DNA of 5,858 nucleotides, from contig DQCI01000163.1 of the NCBI GenBank assembly GCA_003545125.1, positions 1-5,858 of the forward strand, written 5' to 3'. The notes beneath the pieces were generated by a model. That model searched no databases. It worked only from the letters and a program-made list of their open reading frames with translations, and was not told the DNA's origin. The stretch is from Paracoccaceae bacterium. GTDB lineage: Bacteria; Pseudomonadota; Alphaproteobacteria; Rhodobacterales; Rhodobacteraceae. Below, in pieces: positions 1-5,070 of this stretch. The number at the start of each line of letters is the position of its first letter. Position 1 is the stretch's first letter. A program made the translations under genes and the position numbers.

Positions 1-542
1 CCATGCCGGCGCAGAACCGACAGCAACGCGTCCGCATTGCACAGCTTGATCGGGTCCAGAACGCGATCGCCGGTGTCGCAGGGCGGGTGATGCATGAACA
101 GACACACGTCATCGGCCGCGGCCTCACCGAGCTGGCGATCCAGCCAGGTGAGCCTGTCGTCGCAAAGCACCCCGGCGTCCGCGCCGGGATCGAGCGTATC
201 CAGAAACACCATCAGCTTTTCGCCGCATCTGCGGGCGGATTGAACGTAGCCGTGGCTCGCGTGGCTGCCTCCGAAGACGCTTGAAAACGCCGCCCGGTCG
301 TCGTGGTTGCCGAGAAGGGGCACCGTCGGGAACGGGAGGGTGTCCAGCCGTTGCTTCAGCCACCGATAGGCCCCGGGTTCACCCAGACTGGTCAGATCGC
401 CGGTGAGCACGCAGAACTCCGCCCCGGGGTAGGCCTCGGCCGCCTGATCCAGGCAGGCACCGACATAGCCGGCATGGGCCGCGGCCTCGGCCGACCCGTC
501 GGGGTCGAGCAAATGCAGATCGGTCATCAGCAGGAAGGACAT
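1..542 (-). CDS. Class III phosphodiesterase, GpdQ/Icc-like calcineurin-type metallophosphoesterase (partial, C-terminus missing)
   Basis: Predicted cytoplasmic binuclear-metal phosphodiesterase. Translating the minus strand from ATG 542 gives 180 residues before the window edge. The calcineurin-fold ligands appear in order: D8-x-H10 in MTDLHLL, D49 in LTGDL, N79-H80 in LLGNHDD, and H151/H152 in MHHPP. These positions nearly match the family's GpdQ (D8, H10, D50, N80, H156), which supports this start. The final GHxH ligand pair lies outside the window. Family members hydrolyse glycerophosphodiesters or cyclic nucleotides, often with broad specificity; which applies here is unknown. There is no signal peptide. 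A Shine-Dalgarno-like AAGGAG at 560-555 sits 12 bases before the ATG, rather far. The frame is open back to a GTG at 611, which would add 23 low-complexity residues, but I prefer the ATG. It lies 70 bases downstream of the 613-2043 hydrolase gene and is probably cotranscribed with it. Confidence 0.9.
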   Translation of the reverse strand, partial: MSFLLMTDLHLLDPDGSAEAAAHAGYVGACLDQAAEAYPGAEFCVLTGDLTSLGEPGAYRWLKQRLDTLPFPTVPLLGNHDDRAAFSSVFGGSHASHGYVQSARRCGEKLMVFLDTLDPGADAGVLCDDRLTWLDRQLGEAAADDVCLFMHHPPCDTGDRVLDPIKLCNADALLSVLRRH

Positions 543-612
543 CTGGGCGAAACGCTCCTTGGTTTCGGGCGGCGTAGGCGAACAACCCGCGGCCGCACCG
601 GTCGCGCGCACC

Positions 613-2043
613 TTACACCCGCCCGCCTTCGATCAGGTAGTCCCGCCCAGCGATACTTGCGCGCACGAGCTGTTGTTCGAAACCGCCCGACGCTGCCCGC
701 AAGGTCGTGGTCCTTGCCGTCTCCGCGTCCGGTTCGAACAGGGGCAGAACCCTGCCGTCGGTGTCGCCGTCCATGCCGAACAGGCTCAGAACCGTGGGGG
801 CGATGTCGATCAACGACGCGGGCGCATCGTCGATCTCGCCCCGCCGGCCCGCCGGGGTGCCCACCCCGAGGGTGATGTTCATCTCGTATCGGTTGAGGCC
901 CCCGTGCATCCCGCCGCCTAGCGGAACGCCGCCGGTGTAAACACCGATCCCTGGAATGCCGCCGGGGCCCGGCGTGCCGTCCGAGCGCATGACGTAGGAT
1001 ATTGGCGCGCTGCGCACATGGGTCTGGTGCACCGCCGACAGCGGCAGCGCGCCCGCCACCATCTCGGGATCGGCAAAGACCATGCCGATCTCACCCTGCT
1101 GCATCAGCCAGTGACCGAGATCCGCGATCAGGCCGCGATCGGGCGCGATCGGGCGCAGCTCGCCCATGTTCCCGCCGGTGATGAGAATGTCGGTGTCGCC
1201 GCCCGGCGCCTCGCCTGCGCGAAATCCGTCCGCACGCAGAAGGCCGGTAAGATCGATCAGCGCGCTGGTCGCGATCTGCCCGTGATCCGACATCGCGATC
1301 ACGGCTGTATGTGACCCGTGCGCACCATCCGCGACCGCGCCGAGGATCTCGGCAAAAGCCGCGTCGGCGGCGGCCATCGCTTGGTTTGCGCCCTCGGAAT
1401 GGATGCCGCAGAAGTGGAACGACGTGTCGGGCTCCGGCAACCAGACAAGAGTGACGTCGGCCTGGTCTTGCGCCAGCGCGACCTCGGTTGCGACCCGGCC
1501 GGTATAGGCCACCACATCGAGCTTCGGAACGTCCTGGGCAGGCAAGGGTCCGCAGGTTGCGAGAACCTCCGCAACGATTTCCGGCGTCAACGTAGCCTCG
1601 GCGCCGTGGATCGAAAACGTCCTCTGACCGACGTCGCGCACCGCATGGTTGACCAACAGGCCCGACCCGGCCGAGCCGCAGTGGATCGCCATCATGCTGC
1701 GACCCGCCGCGGCAAGGCGCTGCCCGAGACTGTCGGCCGTGACGATCGCCCCGGTCCGCTCCGCCAACGCCACCAGGTGGTCGAGCCCTGCGGTGTCAAC
1801 CACGGGGCCGCCGAGATCGCCGTTGAGATGGAACTCGTTGTTGACGATGCCATGGCGACCCGGCCATGCCCCGGTCGAGACGCTGGCGCTGCAGACCCTG
1901 GTGAGTGACGGAAACACCGAACGCGCGTTGCCAAACCACAGGTTGTCGCCAAGAAACGCCGCCAGCGTGGGCATCCGGCCGGCGATCATGTCGGGCCTCA
2001 ACCCATCGAACACAACGATGACAACCTTGTCGACCTCACCCAT
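613..2043 (-). CDS. Alkaline phosphatase superfamily hydrolase (type I phosphodiesterase/nucleotide pyrophosphatase-like)
   Basis: A 476-residue predicted cytoplasmic two-zinc hydrolase that should cleave a phosphate ester, phosphodiester or phosphonate bond. The full metal set of the superfamily is visible: D13 in VVFDGLRPD, nucleophile T48 in FPSLTRV, D206 and H210 in EPDTSFH, D253-H254 in SDHGQ, and H380 in GMHGGLNRYEMN. The start at MGEVDK puts the first beta strand (KVVIVVFDG) right at the N-terminus, as is usual for the family. It is preceded by AAAGGG (2056-2051) with 7-base spacing. A longer open frame back to 2262 would add 73 residues unlike any family N-terminus and would run across the whole divergent control region, so I rejected it. 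No signal peptide is present. Phosphonoacetate hydrolase belongs to this superfamily and has similar ligand spacing, but its substrate-binding K-x-K segment is not seen here, so that specific name is not given. It is probably the first gene of an operon with the metallophosphoesterase. Confidence 0.92.
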   Translation of the reverse strand: MGEVDKVVIVVFDGLRPDMIAGRMPTLAAFLGDNLWFGNARSVFPSLTRVCSASVSTGAWPGRHGIVNNEFHLNGDLGGPVVDTAGLDHLVALAERTGAIVTADSLGQRLAAAGRSMMAIHCGSAGSGLLVNHAVRDVGQRTFSIHGAEATLTPEIVAEVLATCGPLPAQDVPKLDVVAYTGRVATEVALAQDQADVTLVWLPEPDTSFHFCGIHSEGANQAMAAADAAFAEILGAVADGAHGSHTAVIAMSDHGQIATSALIDLTGLLRADGFRAGEAPGGDTDILITGGNMGELRPIAPDRGLIADLGHWLMQQGEIGMVFADPEMVAGALPLSAVHQTHVRSAPISYVMRSDGTPGPGGIPGIGVYTGGVPLGGGMHGGLNRYEMNITLGVGTPAGRRGEIDDAPASLIDIAPTVLSLFGMDGDTDGRVLPLFEPDAETARTTTLRAASGGFEQQLVRASIAGRDYLIEGGRV

Positions 2044-2099
2044 GCTTCCGCCCTTTCTCGCACCAAGACGTACTGCCTGCCTCAACTGGTAGCATGGAA

Positions 2100-2115
2100 T
2101 GGCGCAGAGGTTGCG
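2100..2115 (+). promoter_or_regulatory. Possible sigma-54 (-24/-12) promoter for the ABC transporter operon
   Basis: The plus strand reads TGGCGC, five bases, then TTGCG. Against the sigma-54 core TGGCAC-N5-TTGCW this matches 9 of 11 fixed positions, with the GG (2101-2102) and GC (2113-2114) dinucleotides exactly ten bases apart. The start of transcription would fall near 2125, leaving a leader of about 138 bases. By symmetry the minus strand matches less well (8 of 11). In GC-rich DNA a match of this quality can arise by chance, and no enhancer-binding protein gene is in the window. Confidence 0.25.
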
Positions 2116-2118
2116 CCA
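2100..2118. promoter_or_regulatory. Perfect 7-bp inverted repeat, candidate operator
   Basis: TGGCGCA at 2100-2106 and TGCGCCA at 2112-2118 are exact reverse complements separated by 5 bases (GAGGT). The symmetry axis lies 66 bases from the hydrolase start codon and 154 bases from the ATPase start codon. That is a suitable place for a dimeric repressor or activator acting on either operon. The short gap makes it more like a protein-binding dyad than a terminator, and no T-tract follows. It overlaps the sigma-54-like and sigma-70-like matches listed separately. Confidence 0.45.
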
Positions 2119-2201
2119 ATCGTCATCCGATCCGGCGAGCAGACCCCTGCCCCAACCACGCGAATTCGTTTGGAGGAATCGGCAAATCGTGATGTGAGTT
2201 G

Positions 2202-2223
2202 CGGGCAAGGGATACGTTGCCCG
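2202..2223. promoter_or_regulatory. Second perfect 7-bp inverted repeat, candidate operator or leader hairpin
   Basis: CGGGCAA at 2202-2208 and TTGCCCG at 2217-2223 are exact reverse complements with an 8-base centre (GGGATACG). The element ends 39 bases before the ATPase ATG. It could be an operator for the transporter operon or, if transcription starts upstream, a stem-loop in the mRNA leader. No T-tract follows, so it does not look like an intrinsic terminator. Its arms differ from those at 2100-2118, so the two are not obviously sites for the same protein. Confidence 0.4.
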
Positions 2224-2229
2224 AAAGAA

Positions 2230-2249
2230 GGCGACGGAAAGCCGCCGCC
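2230..2249 (+). promoter_or_regulatory. Imperfect GC-rich hairpin just upstream of the ATPase ribosome binding site
   Basis: GGCGACGG (2230-2237) can pair with CCGCCGCC (2242-2249) around an AAAG loop, with one mismatch (A2234 against C2245). It ends one base before the GGGGGA ribosome binding site at 2251-2256. A stable stem here could influence ribosome access, but runs of CCG/CGG are common in this sequence and no alternative pairing with the ribosome binding site is clear. Confidence 0.2.
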
Positions 2250-2250
2250 C

Positions 2251-2256
2251 GGGGGA
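2251..2256 (+). promoter_or_regulatory. Ribosome binding site that fixes the ATPase start
   Basis: GGGGGA lies 6 bases before ATG 2263. It selects this start over the in-frame TTG at 2170, which would add a 31-residue extension with no family resemblance. Confidence 0.6.
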
Positions 2257-2262
2257 CACCAA

Positions 2263-3306
2263 ATGACCGCATTGCGCTCAATTGACGTGAGCAAGGTATT
2301 CGAGGACGGTTTCACCGCGCTCGCCGACATCACGCTCTCTATCGAGCCCGGCGAATTTGTAACCCTTCTCGGACCGTCGGGTTGCGGCAAGACGACGTTG
2401 CTGAAAATCTTCGCGGGCTTCTACGAACCGACCACCGGGCGGATCGAACAGGATGGCAAAGATGTCACCAACGCCCCGCCGGAAAAACGCGACACGGCGA
2501 TGTGCTTTCAGTCCTACGCATTGTTTCCACACCTCTCGGTCGCCGAAAACATCGAGTTCGGTCCGAAGCAGAACAAGGTCAACCGCGACGAAAGGTTGAC
2601 CCGGCTCAACGATCTTCTGCGGCAGGTCGATCTGGAACAGCACCGCCACAAACTGCCAAACAAGCTGTCGGGCGGCCAGCAGCAGCGGGTTGCGCTGGCG
2701 CGGGCGCTGGCGATGCGGCCTTCGGTCGTGCTGTTCGACGAGCCCTTGTCAAATCTCGATGCCAAGCTCCGCGAATCGGTGCGGCGCGAAATCCGCGGGC
2801 TTCAGCGCGAGTTCGGCTTCACCGCGATCTACGTCACCCACGACCAATCCGAGGCGCTGGCGATGTCGGATCGGGTGGTGGTGCTGAACGGCGGCAGGAT
2901 CGAACAGATCGGCGCGCCCGAAGAAGTCTACCAGAGACCGGACACCGCGTTCGTCGCGGATTTCATCGGTTCGGCCAACCTGCTGCCGTTCCAACGTGTC
3001 GATGACCATGTCGTCGAGACCGCGCTTGGCCGCCTCACCGTCTCCGGCCCGCCGGACGACGCGGCCGGGTTTCTCTGCTGGCGCCCGGAACACGCCGAAT
3101 ACGGCGTGACCGAGGGCGACAACGTGGTCAACGCCGCCGTCAGTGAGCTGGCCTACCAGGGATCGTACACGGATCTGCACATCTCACCGCCGGGCGTGCC
3201 CGACCAGCGCCTGCATTGGCCGGGCCCGGCGTCGGGTGTCAGCGACCAGGTCACCTTCCGGCTGCCACCCGAACACATCCGGTTCGTCCGAGGGAAGCTT
3301 GGATGA
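2263..3306 (+). CDS. ABC importer ATP-binding protein, PotA/polyamine-opine-phosphonate-iron type
   Basis: A 347-residue ATPase that powers the importer encoded by the next three genes, acting as a homodimer on the inner face of the membrane. All nucleotide-binding motifs are present: Walker A GPSGCGKT (37-44), Q-loop Q83 in CFQSYALFPH, signature LSGGQQQR (135-142), Walker B VVLFDEP with D159-E160, D-loop SNLD (163-166), and switch H193 in VTHDQSEA. Residues from about 235 to 345 form a C-terminal TOBE-like regulatory domain with the usual RPEH element (274-277). Length and domain order are typical for PotA, FbpC and PhnT-like proteins. These share closely similar ATPases, so the sequence does not reveal the substrate. 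The stop codon overlaps the next gene's start (ATGA), implying translational coupling. Confidence 0.95.
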   Translation: MTALRSIDVSKVFEDGFTALADITLSIEPGEFVTLLGPSGCGKTTLLKIFAGFYEPTTGRIEQDGKDVTNAPPEKRDTAMCFQSYALFPHLSVAENIEFGPKQNKVNRDERLTRLNDLLRQVDLEQHRHKLPNKLSGGQQQRVALARALAMRPSVVLFDEPLSNLDAKLRESVRREIRGLQREFGFTAIYVTHDQSEALAMSDRVVVLNGGRIEQIGAPEEVYQRPDTAFVADFIGSANLLPFQRVDDHVVETALGRLTVSGPPDDAAGFLCWRPEHAEYGVTEGDNVVNAAVSELAYQGSYTDLHISPPGVPDQRLHWPGPASGVSDQVTFRLPPEHIRFVRGKLG

Positions 3307-4163
3307 ACTGGCGCCGGACCTTGCTGATCATCGCGCTTCTCACGCCGGGGCTGGGCGTGATCGTGATCATGATCGGGTCGGTGTTCTACGTGGCGGTGAT
3401 GCAATCCTTCGGCTTTTACAACCTCGTGGGCGAAGAAAGCTTTTCTCTTGAGCATTGGCAAAAGGTGCTGGACTCCAAGCAGTTCAGCCGCGCGCTCAGG
3501 TACTCCGCCTATATCGCGACGGTGGCCGCGATCGGCTCCGTCACCCTCGCCTACCCGATCGCGATCTGGCTCAGGCGGCCGTTTCGCGGCTCGCTGGTGA
3601 TCAGCGCGCTGCTCAAGGCGCCGCTGTTCGTGCCGGGCCTCGTGGCGTCGTTCCTGTTCCTCAACGTCATCGCCTTCCACGGGATCGTCAATCAGTTCAT
3701 GATGTGGATCGGCGTCACCGATGCCCCGATCCGGCTGCAGAATGACCGCGGCGCCTGGGGTGTGGTCTTCCTGCAGCTGTGGAAGAACATGCCGTTTGCG
3801 CTGTTGCTTCTGACCGGCGCGGTCCAGTCGATCTCGGACGAAGTGCTGGACGCCGCCCGCGACCTCGGCGCGGGAAGTTTCGCCCGATTCCGCAAGATCA
3901 TCGCGCCGCTCACCGTTCAGGCGATGCAGGCGGCGCTGATCATCATCTTCATCGGCGCGGCGGGCGACTTCGCCTTTCAGGTCACGGCCGGCCCGACCAA
4001 CGTGCAGTCGATGGCGCAATACATGGTCTTCCTCAAGGACAGTTTCGGACGCTGGAACCAGGCCGCGGTGGTCGGTGTCAGCTTGATGGTCCTTGCGCTC
4101 TGCGGGTCGCTGGTTCTGGCCGTCCTGTCACGCGCGCTTCTGCGGAGTGGCAACCGATGGTAG
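3303..4163 (+). CDS. ABC importer permease, PotB-like (first membrane subunit)
   Basis: A 286-residue inner-membrane subunit with about six hydrophobic segments, roughly at residues 7-33, 66-90, 97-121, 150-172, 206-225 and 253-280. The cytoplasmic EAA loop that docks on the ATPase is seen at about 180-204: EVLDAARDLGAG followed by a FRKIIAPLT segment. This matches binding-protein-dependent permeases of the PotB/CysT type. The ATG at 3303 overlaps the ATPase stop by four bases, and AGGGA at 3291-3295 lies 7 bases upstream. The open frame continues further upstream, but that extension is antigenic noise from the ATPase frame and lacks membrane character. It pairs with the permease at 4157-5038 to form a heterodimeric channel. 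Confidence 0.93.
   Translation: MNWRRTLLIIALLTPGLGVIVIMIGSVFYVAVMQSFGFYNLVGEESFSLEHWQKVLDSKQFSRALRYSAYIATVAAIGSVTLAYPIAIWLRRPFRGSLVISALLKAPLFVPGLVASFLFLNVIAFHGIVNQFMMWIGVTDAPIRLQNDRGAWGVVFLQLWKNMPFALLLLTGAVQSISDEVLDAARDLGAGSFARFRKIIAPLTVQAMQAALIIIFIGAAGDFAFQVTAGPTNVQSMAQYMVFLKDSFGRWNQAAVVGVSLMVLALCGSLVLAVLSRALLRSGNRW
3849..3872 (+). repeat. 24-base direct repeat, copy 1 (EAA loop of first permease)
   Basis: This stretch, encoding D-A-A-R-D-L-G-A, is identical base for base to 4718-4741 in the second permease. It marks the ATPase-docking loop of both paralogous membrane subunits. Shared ancestry plus strong codon bias is a sufficient explanation. Confidence 0.8.
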
Positions 4164-5038
4164 AGATCGCCGCAACCGAAACGGCCACGGCCACCAAGCC
4201 GAAGAATCCTGCGCGCAAAGTCGGCTTGCTCAACCGCGCCCTGATGGTGCTGCTCCTCACCGTCGTCACGATCTGGCTGGTCGTGCCGTTCACCATGGCG
4301 GTGCTCTGGTCGCTGGTCGATCCCAAGACCGGATGGGAATACCCGGACCTTCTGCCCCCCAGCCTGACAATCCTGCGCTGGGTCGAGGTCTGGACGACAA
4401 CAGCGCTGCCCCAGGCGATCGCCAATTCCTACATGCTGGCGCCCACGGTGGCCGTGACCACGCTGATCCTCGCCTCACCGACCGCCTATTGCTTCGCCCG
4501 CTTCGATTTCCCCGGCAAAGGGTTCGCGCAAGTGTTGACCCTCTTGCCGCTGGTGGTGCCGGGTTTCGTGCTGGCGATCTTCTTTTCGTCGCTGATCTTC
4601 TCGCTCGGGATCTACTCGCGCTTCCTGTCGATCCTGATGGCGCATTGCGTGTTGTTCCTGCCCTATGCGATCCGGATCATGACCGTGTCGTTCGGCCAGG
4701 TGCGCCAGGACCTGATCGACGCCGCCCGCGACCTCGGCGCGCGACCCATCGCGGTGTTTCGCGCCGCCTACATGCCGGCGCTTCTGCCGGGCATCCTCGC
4801 CTCGCTGATCATCGTCTTCATCCAGTCGATCGAGGAATTCGCCATCGCTTTCATTGTCGGCGCGCCCAATTTCACGACGATCCCGTCGATCCTGTATTCT
4901 TATCTCGGCTACAACTTCATCCGCCCGAATGCGGCTGTCGTATCACTGATACTTGTTGTCCCTAATGTCCTCTTGATGCTGGGCCTGGAACGGTTGCTGA
5001 AATCGGCAAACCCCGCCCAGGCCGGCGGAAAGGGCTGA
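4157..5038 (+). CDS. ABC importer permease, PotC-like (second membrane subunit)
   Basis: A 293-residue inner-membrane subunit. It begins with a hydrophilic, Ala/Thr/Lys-rich cytoplasmic tail of about 25 residues, followed by about six hydrophobic segments near 28-52, 90-113, 124-148, 153-178, 206-236 and 258-280. The EAA loop is at about 185-211: DLIDAARDLGARPIAVFRAA and then YMPALLPG. The IEEFAIAFIV segment (225-234) is characteristic of PotC-like subunits. The ATG at 4157 overlaps the end of the preceding permease by 7 bases and has GGAG at 4144-4147 with 9-base spacing. A longer open frame back to 3779 is the shadow frame of the first permease. The EAA-loop core is identical to that of the partner permease in both protein and DNA. 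Confidence 0.93.
   Translation: MVEIAATETATATKPKNPARKVGLLNRALMVLLLTVVTIWLVVPFTMAVLWSLVDPKTGWEYPDLLPPSLTILRWVEVWTTTALPQAIANSYMLAPTVAVTTLILASPTAYCFARFDFPGKGFAQVLTLLPLVVPGFVLAIFFSSLIFSLGIYSRFLSILMAHCVLFLPYAIRIMTVSFGQVRQDLIDAARDLGARPIAVFRAAYMPALLPGILASLIIVFIQSIEEFAIAFIVGAPNFTTIPSILYSYLGYNFIRPNAAVVSLILVVPNVLLMLGLERLLKSANPAQAGGKG
4718..4741 (+). repeat. 24-base direct repeat, copy 2 (EAA loop of second permease)
   Basis: Second copy of the exact repeat at 3849-3872, in the same reading frame relative to the encoded D-A-A-R-D-L-G-A. The bases on either side diverge at once. Confidence 0.8.
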
Positions 5039-5057
5039 ACCCGCCTCGAAACCAACC

Positions 5058-5063
5058 AGGGAG
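5058..5063 (+). promoter_or_regulatory. Ribosome binding site of the solute-binding protein gene
   Basis: AGGGAG lies 7 bases before ATG 5071, in the 32-base gap after the second permease. It is the strongest ribosome binding site in the operon, fitting the usual need for excess binding protein. No hairpin or terminator is seen in this gap, so the gene is likely cotranscribed with the permeases. Confidence 0.6.
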
Positions 5064-5070
5064 AATAACC

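Larger units (their letters stand above)
2091..2119 (-). promoter_or_regulatory. Weak sigma-70-like promoter for the hydrolase operon
   Basis: On the minus strand TTGGCG (2119-2114) and CATGCT (2096-2091) are separated by 17 bases. The -35 hexamer matches 4 of 6 consensus positions and the -10 only 3 of 6. It would start transcription near 2084, about 41 bases before the ATG. The inverted repeat at 2100-2118 covers its -35 and spacer, which would suit a repressor. The weak -10 keeps confidence low. Confidence 0.2.
2044..2262. promoter_or_regulatory. Divergent control region between the hydrolase and ABC transporter operons
   Basis: These 219 bases separate the start codons of two divergent operons and must carry the promoters for both unless transcription enters from elsewhere. 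They contain two perfect 7-bp inverted repeats, an imperfect hairpin next to the transporter ribosome binding site, and weak promoter-like matches, each listed separately. No gene-like coding signal is visible. An orphan GGAGG at 2172-2176 is followed only by an ATG-TGA minimal frame at 2192-2197. No CTGTCAT-type direct repeat of a Pho box was seen by eye. Confidence 0.75.

Noticed and set aside
543..612. Possible terminator or hairpin between the two minus-strand genes, around the 8-base palindrome GCGGCCGC (589-596)
   Set aside because: The palindrome has no loop and no T-tract follows, so the genes are probably cotranscribed.
1135..1154. Two tandem copies of a 10-base unit (GCGATCGGGC) inside the hydrolase gene
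   Set aside because: Only two copies, fully coding and in frame with the intact protein; likely chance in GC-rich sequence.
613..2043. Naming the alkaline phosphatase superfamily gene phnA (phosphonoacetate hydrolase)
   Set aside because: The metal ligands fit, but they are shared by the whole superfamily. The K-x-K substrate-binding segment was not found.
303..2092. Long plus-strand open frames across the hydrolase genes (for example 303-875, 1318-1908 and 1649-2092)
   Set aside because: They are antisense shadows of the two minus-strand genes, with Arg/Pro/Ala/Gly-rich sequence and no domain, as expected in GC-rich DNA.
2172..2197. Leader peptide: orphan GGAGG at 2172-2176 followed by ATG-TGA at 2192
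   Set aside because: The spacing of 15 bases is too long and the frame encodes a single residue; not supportable as a gene.
2044..2262. N-terminal extension of the hydrolase frame from 2043 back to 2262, and of the ATPase frame from 2263 back to a TTG at 2170
   Set aside because: The two extensions would overlap divergently across the only control region. Neither has family-like sequence, and the internal ATGs at 2043 and 2263 have ribosome binding sites and place the first core strands correctly.
2044..2262. Pho box in the divergent region
   Set aside because: No pair of CTGTCAT-like repeats at 11-base spacing was seen by eye. A matrix scan with an alphaproteobacterial PhoB model would settle it.
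3153..4019. Minus-strand open frame of 288 codons opposite the first permease
   Set aside because: It is rich in Arg, Asp, His and Glu, which is typical of the complement of hydrophobic membrane-protein codons. The plus strand has clear permease motifs.
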